A DNA stretch of 64,000 nt from contig NZ_CP117452.1 of the NCBI RefSeq assembly GCF_030687895.1, forward strand, positions 3,303,501 to 3,367,500, given 5' to 3'. Source of the stretch: Pseudomonas sp. FP198. Lineage in GTDB: Bacteria; Pseudomonadota; Gammaproteobacteria; Pseudomonadales; Pseudomonadaceae. Positions 17,359 to 24,806 of this stretch are shown here, in pieces; position 1 is the stretch's first letter; each line of letters starts with the position of its first letter. A program made the translations under genes and the position numbers. The notes beneath the pieces were generated by a model. The model was not told the origin of the DNA. It ran no database searches and was given only the letters and a program-made list of their open reading frames with translations.

Positions 17359-19143
17359 ATGAGTGACACGCCAAAACGCCGCCTGCGCAGCGAGCAGTGG
17401 TTCAACGACCCGGCTCACGCGGACATGACCGCGCTGTACGTCGAGCGCTACATGAACTACGGAATGACCCGCGAAGAGCTGCAATCGGGTCGGCCGATCA
17501 TCGGCATCGCCCAGACCGGCAGCGACCTGACGCCCTGCAATCGTCATCACCTGGAGCTGGCGCAACGGGTCAAGGCCGGTATTCGCGACGCCGGTGGCAT
17601 CCCGATGGAATTCCCGGTCCACCCGATCGCCGAACAGTCGCGCCGGCCCACCGCTGCCCTGGACCGTAACCTGGCCTACCTGGGCCTGGTGGAAATCCTC
17701 CATGGCTACCCGTTGGACGGCGTGGTCCTCACCACCGGCTGCGACAAGACCACCCCGGCGTGCCTGATGGCGGCGGCGACCACCGACCTGCCGGCCATCG
17801 TGCTCTCCGGCGGGCCGATGCTCGACGGCCATCACAAGGGCGAACTGATCGGCTCCGGCACCGTGCTCTGGCACGCACGCAACCTGATGGCCGCCGGCGA
17901 AATCGACTACGAAGGCTTCATGGAAATGACCACGGCGGCATCGCCCTCCGTGGGCCACTGCAACACCATGGGCACCGCGCTGTCGATGAACGCCCTGGCC
18001 GAAGCCCTGGGCATGTCGCTGCCCGGTTGCGCGAGCATTCCGGCGCCCTATCGCGAGCGCGGGCAGATGGCCTACGCCACCGGCAAACGCATCTGCGAAT
18101 TGGTCCGCCAGGACGTGCGCCCGTCCCGGATCATGACCCGCGAGGCGTTCGAGAACGCCATCGCTGTCGCCTCGGCACTCGGTGCATCGAGCAACTGCCC
18201 GCCGCACCTGATCGCCATCGCCCGGCACATGGGCGTCGAGCTGAGCCTGGATGACTGGCAGAAGATCGGCGAGGACGTGCCGCTGTTGGTCAACTGCATG
18301 CCGGCCGGCAAGTACCTCGGCGAAGGCTTCCACCGCGCCGGTGGCGTGCCGGCGGTCATGCATGAACTGCAAAAGGCCGGACGCCTGCACGAAGACTGCG
18401 CCACGGTCAGCGGCAAGACGATTGGCGAAATCGTCAGCAGCAGCCTGACCAGCAACGCCGATGTCATCTATCCGTTTGCTACCCCGCTCAAGCACCGCGC
18501 CGGATTCATCGTGCTCAGCGGCAATTTTTTCGACAGCGCGATCATGAAGATGTCGGTGGTCGGCGAGGCGTTTCGCAAGACCTACCTGTCCGAACCCGGC
18601 GCCGAAAACAGCTTCGAAGCCCGGGCCATCGTGTTTGAAGGACCGGAGGATTACCACGCGCGGATCGACGACCCGGCGCTGGACATCGACGAGCGCTGCA
18701 TCCTGGTCATTCGCGGCGTTGGCACCGTGGGTTATCCCGGCAGCGCCGAGGTGGTGAACATGGCGCCGCCCGCGGCACTGATCAAACGCGGCATCGACTC
18801 CCTGCCCTGCCTCGGCGACGGCCGCCAGAGCGGCACATCGGCGAGCCCGTCGATCCTCAACATGTCCCCGGAAGCAGCCGTGGGCGGCGGTCTGGCACTG
18901 CTGCAAACCAACGACCGGCTGCAAGTGGACCTGAACACCCGCACCGTCAACCTGCTGGTCGACGAGGCCGAAATGGAACGGCGCCGCCGCGAATGGACAC
19001 CGAACATCCCGCCCTCGCAAACGCCCTGGCAGGAACTCTATCGGCAACTGGTCGGGCAGCTGTCCACCGGCGGCTGCCTGGAGCCGGCCACGTTGCATTT
19101 GCGGGTAATCGCCCGCAGCGGCGAGCCGCGGCACTCTCATTGA
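17359..19143 (+). CDS. IlvD/Edd family aldonate dehydratase
   Basis: Iron-sulphur dehydratase of 594 aa, the usual size of sugar-acid members such as L-arabinonate dehydratase. The three expected cluster cysteines are visible: LTPCNRHH (about residue 57), TTGCDKTTPAC (about residue 126) and SVGHCNTMGTA (about residue 200). The C-terminal region carries GTVGYPGSAEVVNM and LGDGRQSGTSASPSILNMSPEAA. It would remove water from an aldonate to give the 2-keto-3-deoxy acid, the branch-point substrate of both the AraD1-type enzyme upstream and the SDR/FAH pair on the other strand. No sugar dehydrogenase or lactonase is nearby. Confidence 0.92.
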   Translation: MSDTPKRRLRSEQWFNDPAHADMTALYVERYMNYGMTREELQSGRPIIGIAQTGSDLTPCNRHHLELAQRVKAGIRDAGGIPMEFPVHPIAEQSRRPTAALDRNLAYLGLVEILHGYPLDGVVLTTGCDKTTPACLMAAATTDLPAIVLSGGPMLDGHHKGELIGSGTVLWHARNLMAAGEIDYEGFMEMTTAASPSVGHCNTMGTALSMNALAEALGMSLPGCASIPAPYRERGQMAYATGKRICELVRQDVRPSRIMTREAFENAIAVASALGASSNCPPHLIAIARHMGVELSLDDWQKIGEDVPLLVNCMPAGKYLGEGFHRAGGVPAVMHELQKAGRLHEDCATVSGKTIGEIVSSSLTSNADVIYPFATPLKHRAGFIVLSGNFFDSAIMKMSVVGEAFRKTYLSEPGAENSFEARAIVFEGPEDYHARIDDPALDIDERCILVIRGVGTVGYPGSAEVVNMAPPAALIKRGIDSLPCLGDGRQSGTSASPSILNMSPEAAVGGGLALLQTNDRLQVDLNTRTVNLLVDEAEMERRRREWTPNIPPSQTPWQELYRQLVGQLSTGGCLEPATLHLRVIARSGEPRHSH

Positions 19144-19150
19144 CTCGAAG

Positions 19151-19177
19151 CGCCCGGTCGTGAGTGGCCGGGCGTTT
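19151..19177 (+). terminator. Rho-independent terminator candidate after the dehydratase
   Basis: CGCCCGG (19151-19157) and CCGGGCG (19168-19174) form a perfect 7-bp stem with a 10-nt loop, followed by TTT, 10 bp after the stop codon of the IlvD/Edd gene. Confidence 0.6.
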
Positions 19178-19286
19178 GGAAGCACTTAAAGAAACGTCCT
19201 ACATCACCCGCCTCCTTGTCTGACTTATTTCCCTAGCCTTCCTCGGCAAAGTCTCGCGCACCCGATTTTTCGCGAGACGCCTGCCC

Positions 19287-19334
19287 ATGTTCGACCGATT
19301 TTTCCTGCCGGCCTTTGAACAGGCCGCTTCCTGA
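19287..19334 (+). CDS. Short leader ORF coupled to the Rhs gene
   Basis: Fifteen-residue ORF (MFDRFFLPAFEQAAS) whose TGA stop overlaps the ATG of the Rhs gene (TGATG). It may be a translational-coupling leader or the remnant of a lost upstream gene such as a chaperone or VgrG partner, which is normally found in front of Rhs genes. No homology is recognised. Low confidence. Confidence 0.25.
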   Translation: MFDRFFLPAFEQAAS

Positions 19335-22183
19335 TGGATCAGGTGCGCCGCATCGAGGCGGAACTCGACAGCTTCAAAGACAGCCTTTCCCTCTACCGCG
19401 AACAACTCGACCGCTGGTACGCCCGTGCGGCGGACCGGGCCAGCCAGGCGGCCGACTTGCCTTCGCTGATGGGCATGGAACGGGTGCTTGTTTTTGGTGA
19501 CAGCGCCACGGCAGTCAGCAGCCGCGACAGTGATTTTCACTCTACCGTCGCTCGATGCCCCAAGGGTGGGGTCCTGACGATCGAGAGCAAGCTCGAATCG
19601 GTGTACGACATTCCGCTGGGCGACATCGTGGTGGATGTAGTGTCGGTGGACAGCGGCGAGATCACCCCCGTCCAGCTGAATGCCCAGGGCGTCGGGACCT
19701 TCAAAGGCGAAGCGGGTCGCTACTACCGGGTTCACGTTCAAAGCGAAGTCACCCCCAGGCAGATCGAGGATCTGTTTTCTTCCTACGACGGCCTGACTGC
19801 TGATCTGACGGACTGGCTGCGTAGCGAATGGCAGGGTTTCAAGCCGCAATGGGCGCAGCAATCGTCGGCGACGTCGGCGGCCGCGGTGGGCAATGGCCTG
19901 CTCGCCGGCGGTTGGGCGGCCATCGAAGGTGTGTGGGACAGCATCAGCTTGCTCTCGGACATCCTCAAGGACCCGAGCCGGTTCGGCGAACAATTGGGCA
20001 GCGGTGCGGCGGACCTGGTCGAACTTGCCGAGTCGTCCCCGCTGGTGATGGCCAAGCTGCAATTGCTCGCCAGCGACGAAGCGGCGCTGTGCCTGCTGGT
20101 GCGCACCGCGAGTCTCTGGCTGGACATGCTGCCGCCCAGCGAAGTGGCCGGCGGCACGGCCAAAGCGTTGTCCATGGTGGTCGTGCAGTTGGTGATCGAC
20201 CTGCTGATCGGCGTGGTCCTGACCTTCGCCGGGGCGGGCGCCGGGATTGCCTACCTGTCGCTGCGCCTGGTCCGGCACAGCGCCCGGCTACTGGACGCGG
20301 TGACGCGTTTCATCCGGGCGATCTTCGCGTTGGTGAACGGTTTCGTGGCCTACGTGGACCGCTACAAAACCGTGGCGGCGCGAGGCATTGCCGCCGGCGT
20401 GAAAAAAGGTCGGATGCAATTGCGCTGGGACGCACAGCGCAACACCACGCTGAAAAAAGACGAAGCCCACGACGACGCCCCCACCCCATCGAAAAACCCC
20501 AACGGCGACCCCGCCGACAGCGCCGCCCAGACCCGCACCGACGGCTGTCCGGTGTCGATGGTCACCGGTGAAGAACTGCTGACCCTGGAAGACGGCACCC
20601 TCGACGGACGCTTGCCGTTCATCTTCACCCGCCTCTATCGCACCAGCGCCGCCGAGCTGGACATCGGGCTTGGCCGTGGCTGGAGCCATGCGCTGGCCCA
20701 TCGCTTGGTGATCGAAGGCGAGCAGGTGATCTGGATCGACCAGGAAAACCGCCGCACCAGCTTTCCTCGCCCCAGCCTACAGCGCCCGGCGATCCACAAC
20801 AGCCTGGCCCGCGCGGCGATCTACCTGAGCCGCGAGCCGGACGAGCTGATCATCGCCCAGCCCGGCGAAGACGCCCCTTTCCTGCACTTTCGCGACGGTC
20901 ATCTGACGGCGTTGAGTGATCGGTACGACAACCGCCTGACCGTCCAGCGCAACATCTACGGCGACATCAGCCGCCTGGACAACGGCGCCCGGCGCGGCCT
21001 GCGGTTGCGCTACGAGCATCGCCACCTGGTCGCCATCGACTATCAGAGCTTTGACCCGCAACAACATCCGGACGAAGCCTGGCGCACCGAACAGACGCTG
21101 GTGACCTACCGCTACGACGCCTTCGGCCGACGCATCGAAAAGACCGTGGACGGCCAGACCACCGAATTCATCTGGCAAGGCGACCAGCTCATCGCCGAAA
21201 GCAGCGACCATCATTACCAAAGCTACGTCTACGAGCCCGGCAGCTTCCGCCCCCTCGCCCTGCTCGAAGGCCAAGGCCCGGAAAACGCCACGCCGTTCTA
21301 CTACCACAACGACCACCTCGGCACACCGCAAGAACTGACCAGTTACCAAGGCGAAATCGTCTGGGCGGCGCGCTACACCGGCTACGGCAAACTCAGCAAA
21401 CTCGCCCACGGCGCCGGCAAGCGACTGACCCAACCGCTGCGTTTCCAAGGCCAATACCACGACCTGGAAAGCGGCCTGCATTACAACCGGCACCGGTACT
21501 ACAATCCGGAGACGGGGCGGTATCTCACGCCTGACCCGAGCAAGCTGGCGGGTGGGCTCAATGGGTACCGGTACACCCTGAACCCGACGGGGTGGGTGGA
21601 TCCGTTGGGGTTGGAAGGTTGCCCGGGAGATGGATGTAAGAAGCCGGCGGTTGGCGAGCAGGATCCGGCGGCGAAGGTTGCGGTGGACGAGGGTGAGCCG
21701 GCGCTGCCGATGACGGCGGATCAGCGCCGGGCACGGATTGATGAATTAGGGGAAGCGAACGCTAAGAGGCGTGTTGTCGCTATGGAGAAAAAATACAACA
21801 TGCACACCGTTGAGAAGCACAGTGCGGAAATATCAGACCTTGCGCTGAAACAGCGAGCCATTAACGGTGCGAATCCACATACAGGAGACGTTCCCAAAGG
21901 CGCTATTGGAAGCTTGAGCTCTCAGTTTAGCAACTGGCGTATTCATCTAGGTGCGCTAAACAAGGCCATGACAAGGGAAAGGCTTGGGCTCGACCCTTTT
22001 ACTGGCATGGATCATAAAAAAGATAGGGTTGTCAGGCAAGAACTGCCGGGAGCTGGGCGTGGTTATAAACCAAACAAAAAAGACAAGAAAAATCCTAAAC
22101 TGAACGAAAACTTAAATTGGTTCGAAATTAAATTTGACAAGAATGGCGCGCCTTACACTGGTTTTCCTGCGGAGAGAAAATAA
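19334..22183 (+). CDS. Rhs polymorphic toxin with shortened core and RNase-like C-terminal tip
   Basis: Protein of 949 aa. Residues 1-395: N-terminal region with no recognisable PAAR motif, helical and hydrophobic between about 270 and 335. Residues about 400-480: Rhs entry motif (CPVSMVTGEELL, then LPFIFTRLYRTS, DUF6531-like). Residues about 550-757: end of the Rhs core, with a single obvious YD repeat (YRYDAFGRRIEKT), YYHNDHLGTPQELTS, RHRYYNPETGRYLTPDPS and the DPLGL boundary. Most YD repeats of a typical ~1400-1600 aa Rhs protein are missing, without a frameshift. After DPLGL comes a tip of ~190 aa in AT-rich DNA ending PYTGFPAERK. A C-terminal T/S-x-x-P ending is found in several BECR-fold RNase toxins; this assignment is tentative. 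The stop overlaps the immunity gene start (TAATG). Confidence 0.88.
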   Translation: MDQVRRIEAELDSFKDSLSLYREQLDRWYARAADRASQAADLPSLMGMERVLVFGDSATAVSSRDSDFHSTVARCPKGGVLTIESKLESVYDIPLGDIVVDVVSVDSGEITPVQLNAQGVGTFKGEAGRYYRVHVQSEVTPRQIEDLFSSYDGLTADLTDWLRSEWQGFKPQWAQQSSATSAAAVGNGLLAGGWAAIEGVWDSISLLSDILKDPSRFGEQLGSGAADLVELAESSPLVMAKLQLLASDEAALCLLVRTASLWLDMLPPSEVAGGTAKALSMVVVQLVIDLLIGVVLTFAGAGAGIAYLSLRLVRHSARLLDAVTRFIRAIFALVNGFVAYVDRYKTVAARGIAAGVKKGRMQLRWDAQRNTTLKKDEAHDDAPTPSKNPNGDPADSAAQTRTDGCPVSMVTGEELLTLEDGTLDGRLPFIFTRLYRTSAAELDIGLGRGWSHALAHRLVIEGEQVIWIDQENRRTSFPRPSLQRPAIHNSLARAAIYLSREPDELIIAQPGEDAPFLHFRDGHLTALSDRYDNRLTVQRNIYGDISRLDNGARRGLRLRYEHRHLVAIDYQSFDPQQHPDEAWRTEQTLVTYRYDAFGRRIEKTVDGQTTEFIWQGDQLIAESSDHHYQSYVYEPGSFRPLALLEGQGPENATPFYYHNDHLGTPQELTSYQGEIVWAARYTGYGKLSKLAHGAGKRLTQPLRFQGQYHDLESGLHYNRHRYYNPETGRYLTPDPSKLAGGLNGYRYTLNPTGWVDPLGLEGCPGDGCKKPAVGEQDPAAKVAVDEGEPALPMTADQRRARIDELGEANAKRRVVAMEKKYNMHTVEKHSAEISDLALKQRAINGANPHTGDVPKGAIGSLSSQFSNWRIHLGALNKAMTRERLGLDPFTGMDHKKDRVVRQELPGAGRGYKPNKKDKKNPKLNENLNWFEIKFDKNGAPYTGFPAERK

Positions 22184-22599
22184 TGTTGAAACACCCATTT
22201 CTAAATGAGGAGTTTATCCCTGATTTCATGTGGTTTGTTGGACAGTTTGACGTATACGATCGTGAAGAGACTTGCGGTGCAATGCTCGAAGCTTACAACC
22301 CTGATGACGAACAGGACAGATTAGAACTTATTCGTAAGTATGGTTTGGATCTGGAATGCTTGTCTTACAGGCATAAATATGTGCTGCTATCGTTCCTTAA
22401 GGAAAAACTCGATGATCCGACTGTTGATTTTCAAGGCGTGTTTGACATAGAGGAAGACTGCGCTGGTAGCTGGCCTCGTGGAGAGTGGTATAACTTGAAA
22501 GATCCAAAAGGTTTCTTTAGAGATATCTATCTGCTAGCAAAAGAAAAATGGAAAGAAGATATCCAAAAAGCTGTCATTGAAGACCCATCCAATTGGTAA
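22183..22599 (+). CDS. Immunity protein 1 for the Rhs toxin tip
   Basis: Acidic protein of 138 aa immediately downstream of, and overlapping by one base, the Rhs toxin gene, the standard position for the cognate immunity gene. Motifs QFDVYDREET, KYVLLSFLKEKL and FFRDIYLLAKEKWKEDIQKA are shared with the orphan immunity genes at 22962, 24239 and 24807, so all four belong to one family. The DNA is AT-rich compared with the Rhs core, as usual for exchangeable tip/immunity cassettes. It presumably binds and blocks the tip in the cytoplasm; no signal peptide is present. Confidence 0.78.
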   Translation: MLKHPFLNEEFIPDFMWFVGQFDVYDREETCGAMLEAYNPDDEQDRLELIRKYGLDLECLSYRHKYVLLSFLKEKLDDPTVDFQGVFDIEEDCAGSWPRGEWYNLKDPKGFFRDIYLLAKEKWKEDIQKAVIEDPSNW

Positions 22600-22629
22600 G
22601 TTTTCGGAGGGTTGGTTTGGAGAAAAAAC

Positions 22630-22688
22630 GGGGACAGATTTATTTTTAATAGATCCGCCCCTTTCAAGGCGTTAATAAATCCGTCCCC
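22630..22688. repeat. Cassette-delimiting palindromic repeat, copy A
   Basis: 59-bp imperfect palindrome with ends GGGGACAGATTTATT and AATAAATCCGTCCCC (one mismatch between the arms). It lies 30 bp after immunity gene 1 and directly before the orphan toxin tip 2. Copies B, C and D occur at 23419, 24156 and 24695 and nowhere else in the window. Confidence 0.9.
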
Positions 22689-22693
22689 TTTTC

Positions 22694-22954
22694 ACTTCAA
22701 GGTTTTCCAGTTGGGAAATGCAACTAAAAGCTTATAACCTAGCAGTCAGCCGGGAAAAATATGGGCTTTCACGGTTTACAGGGCGAGATCAAAACAACAA
22801 TAACATCATTAGAACGGAGCTTCCTGGGGCTGGCGAAGGATATATCCCAAACAAAAAGGCCCCATCAAACCCAAAGCTTGTTGCCATGGACCGATTTGAG
22901 ATGAAAGTAGATCCCGATACAGGCGTACCGTTTACTTTATTCCCAATAAAATAG
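22694..22954 (+). pseudogene. Orphan Rhs toxin tip 2 (N-terminally truncated)
   Basis: In-frame sequence begins just after repeat A and encodes about 86 residues. It aligns with the last part of the Rhs tip: SLQGFSSWEMQLKAYNLAVS against SLSSQFSNWRIHLGALNKAM, then TELPGAGEGYIPNKK against QELPGAGRGYKPNKK, ending PFTLFPIK against PYTGFPAERK. No start codon or Rhs core precedes it (first ATG at 22718), so it is a displaced tip fragment that could be restored by recombination into the Rhs gene. Followed 7 bp later by its immunity gene. Confidence 0.75.
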
Positions 22955-22961
22955 GTGAGAA

Positions 22962-23381
22962 ATGTTGATTGATCCCGGGACCAGACTTCCATACACACCA
23001 ACACCGTCTTATTTTTTAGGATGCTTTGATATTTATGACAGAGAAGAAACATTAGGTGAGGAGCTGCAAAAATTTGATCCTAACAGGCCTATCGATAGAG
23101 AAATATTAATTATCGAGTACGCTTTGAAGGTAAGGCGGACATACAGGGAAAAGTACTTGCTCTATAAGTGCTTGGAAACTGCGATTCTAGATAATGAGTA
23201 CGACTTTCAGCCTTTGCTAGAGCATGACTCGCAGGAGTGCTCATCGCTCCCCGATGGATGGGATGAAATGGAAAATCCTCGCTTGTTTTTTGAAGAAATA
23301 TATAGATTAGCAGGAAAAGTCTGGAAGGATGATATTTGCAAGGCGGAAACTGAGGATCAATCTACCTGGCACTATATCTAA
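22962..23381 (+). CDS. Orphan immunity protein 2
   Basis: Intact gene of 139 aa, same family as immunity 1: CFDIYDREETLGEELQKFDP, REKYLLYKCLE, PRLFFEEIYRLAGKVWKDDI and a conserved acidic ED-x-STW ending. It follows orphan tip 2 with a gtgaga stretch before the ATG. It would protect against siblings carrying the tip-2 allele even though this cell no longer has a complete Rhs gene with that tip. Confidence 0.75.
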   Translation: MLIDPGTRLPYTPTPSYFLGCFDIYDREETLGEELQKFDPNRPIDREILIIEYALKVRRTYREKYLLYKCLETAILDNEYDFQPLLEHDSQECSSLPDGWDEMENPRLFFEEIYRLAGKVWKDDICKAETEDQSTWHYI

Positions 23382-23418
23382 GTTTGTAGAAAATGCGTCC
23401 TCTTGTGCCCTAAAGAAA

Positions 23419-23477
23419 GGGGACAGATTTATTTTTAATAGACCTGCCCCTCTCAGGGCGTTAATAAATCCGTCCCC
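23419..23477. repeat. Cassette-delimiting palindromic repeat, copy B
   Basis: 59-bp copy with the same ends as copy A. It is 37 bp after immunity gene 2 and in front of toxin-tip fragment 3. The central part (gacctgcccctctcagg) differs slightly from A. Confidence 0.9.
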
Positions 23478-23589
23478 TTTTATCTGCTTTCATCTGGCGC
23501 CCCTTTCATTCCGAACACAAACAAAGGCAATAGTTATCCTCGATAAAAATGGCCTACCTAAAACAGCCTATACGGGATCGGGCATATGA
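23478..23589 (+). pseudogene. Orphan toxin tip 3, C-terminal remnant
   Basis: Only the last few dozen codons remain after repeat B. The frame ends IVILDKNGLPKTAYTGSGI and its TGA overlaps the start of the next immunity gene (ATGA). The ending resembles the K-x-x-x-P-x-T-x end of tips 1 and 2 only loosely, and the adjacent immunity protein is of a different family, so this was probably a different toxin. Confidence 0.5.
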
Positions 23590-23933
23590 AGCAGACTTAC
23601 GACTTGCATGATGTTTGGGCGCTACTATTTGTTTTTAGCATCGAAAATAATCACGACGTGGCGCGTGAAGAAATAATAACATCAAAAAATATCAACTGTG
23701 ATGAGGATCTGAAAGATCTATTTGATCTACTGATTCGCCCGGAATTTATGCATCACAAACCAAAAGAGCAAGCTTTGCTAATCGACACCCTAGAACATCT
23801 CCTTAAGGGTGGCGATAGCTTTGACAGGGTTTTTCTAAATATGGATACTTATTTTGATGATGATGTCCATGATCAGCGTCGATTTATGCAAATACTATTA
23901 AACTCTTTAATCAAGTATAAATCCCATATTTGA
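23586..23933 (+). CDS. Orphan immunity protein 3 (different family)
   Basis: Protein of 115 aa (MKQTYDLHDVWALLFVFSIE...). It lacks the FDxYDREET and FFExIYRLA motifs of immunity proteins 1, 2, 4 and 5. It is predicted mostly helical and acidic, in AT-rich DNA. The ATGA overlap with the tip-3 remnant supports its role as that toxin's immunity partner. I do not recognise its family. Confidence 0.6.
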   Translation: MKQTYDLHDVWALLFVFSIENNHDVAREEIITSKNINCDEDLKDLFDLLIRPEFMHHKPKEQALLIDTLEHLLKGGDSFDRVFLNMDTYFDDDVHDQRRFMQILLNSLIKYKSHI

Positions 23934-24015
23934 AAATTAGAGTTATAACAGTACCGACGCCCACGGACATCGGCCAAAGAATGCGAGCCCCCACTGCACC
24001 GCCAAACCGCTCCCC

Positions 24016-24145
24016 GTGGCGAGGGAGCGTGCTCCCGCTGGGTCGCGAAGCGGCCCCAAAACAATCTAAGGGACCAGCCAGACACACCGAAGTGCTTTGA
24101 GAAGGGGCTGCTACGCAGCCCAGCGGGAGCAAGCTCCCTCGCCAC
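24016..24145. repeat. REPIN, GTGGCGAGGG family (gagcttgctccc variant)
   Basis: Inverted REP pair inserted between immunity gene 3 and repeat C. Together with copy C it fills the 305-bp gap 23934-24238; nothing else is recognisable there. Confidence 0.85.
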
Positions 24146-24155
24146 GTGAGAAAAC

Positions 24156-24213
24156 GGGGACAGATTTATTTTTAATAGATCCGCCCCTTTCAAGGCGTTA
24201 ATAAATCCGCCCC
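24156..24213. repeat. Cassette-delimiting palindromic repeat, copy C
   Basis: 58-bp copy, nearly identical to A; the right end reads CCGCCCC instead of CCGTCCCC. It abuts the REPIN at 24016-24145 and lies 25 bp before the broken immunity gene. Confidence 0.9.
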
Positions 24214-24238
24214 TTTTCATTACTAAGACAGGTGAGAA

Positions 24239-24657
24239 ATGTTGATTGATCCCGGAACCAGACTTCCATACACACCAACACCTTCTTATTTTTTAGGATG
24301 CCTTGATATTTATGACAGAGAAGAAACATTAGGTGAAGAGCTGCAAAAATATGATCCTAACAGACCCATCGATAGAAAAATATTAATCTCGAGTATGCTT
24401 TGAAGGCAAGGCGGACATACAGGGAAAAGTACTTGCTCCACAAGTGCTTGGAAACCGCGACCTTAGATAACGAGTACGACTTTCAGGCTTTGCTAGAGCA
24501 TGACTCGCAGGAGTGTGCATCGTTCCCCGATGGATGGGATGAGATAAAAAATCCTCGCTTGTTTTTTGAAGAAATATATAGACTAGCAGGAAAAGCCTGG
24601 AAGGATGATATTTGCAGGGCGAAAACTGAGGATCAACCCACCTGGCACTATATCTAA
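24239..24657 (+). pseudogene. Orphan immunity gene 4, frameshifted copy of immunity 2
   Basis: The DNA is nearly identical to the immunity-2 gene from the shared gtgagaaATG leader to the shared stop and following bases. One base is missing near 24387 (attaatctcgag here, attaattatcgag in copy 2). Translation therefore stops at 24401-24403 after 54 residues, and the rest continues in another frame to 24657. No toxin tip remains in front of it except about ten bases of shared leader. Confidence 0.85.
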
Positions 24658-24694
24658 GTTTTTAGGGAAAAAGTGGAAAGGAAAAAAGAAAAAA

Positions 24695-24752
24695 GGGGAC
24701 AGGTTTATTTTTAATAGATCCGCCCCTTTCAAGGCGTAATTAATCCATCCCC
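24695..24752. repeat. Cassette-delimiting palindromic repeat, copy D
   Basis: 58-bp, most diverged copy (gcgtaattaatccatcccc at the right end). It lies 37 bp after the broken immunity gene 4 and 54 bp before immunity gene 5. Confidence 0.85.
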
Positions 24753-24806
24753 TTTTCACTTTTTGCCCCCTCTCACCTTTTCACGCAATTAAATAGGATA
24801 AACAAA

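Noticed and set aside
17188..19185. 665-codon frame antisense to the IlvD/Edd dehydratase
   Set aside because: The dehydratase on the plus strand has all cluster cysteines; the antisense frame has no recognisable domain.
23873..24220. Minus-strand ORFs across the REPIN at 24016
   Set aside because: They are made mostly of REP sequence translated in several frames.
22630..24752. Repeats considered as a CRISPR array
   Set aside because: Only four copies, 700-1600 bp scale elements between them are genes rather than short unique spacers, and no cas gene is present.
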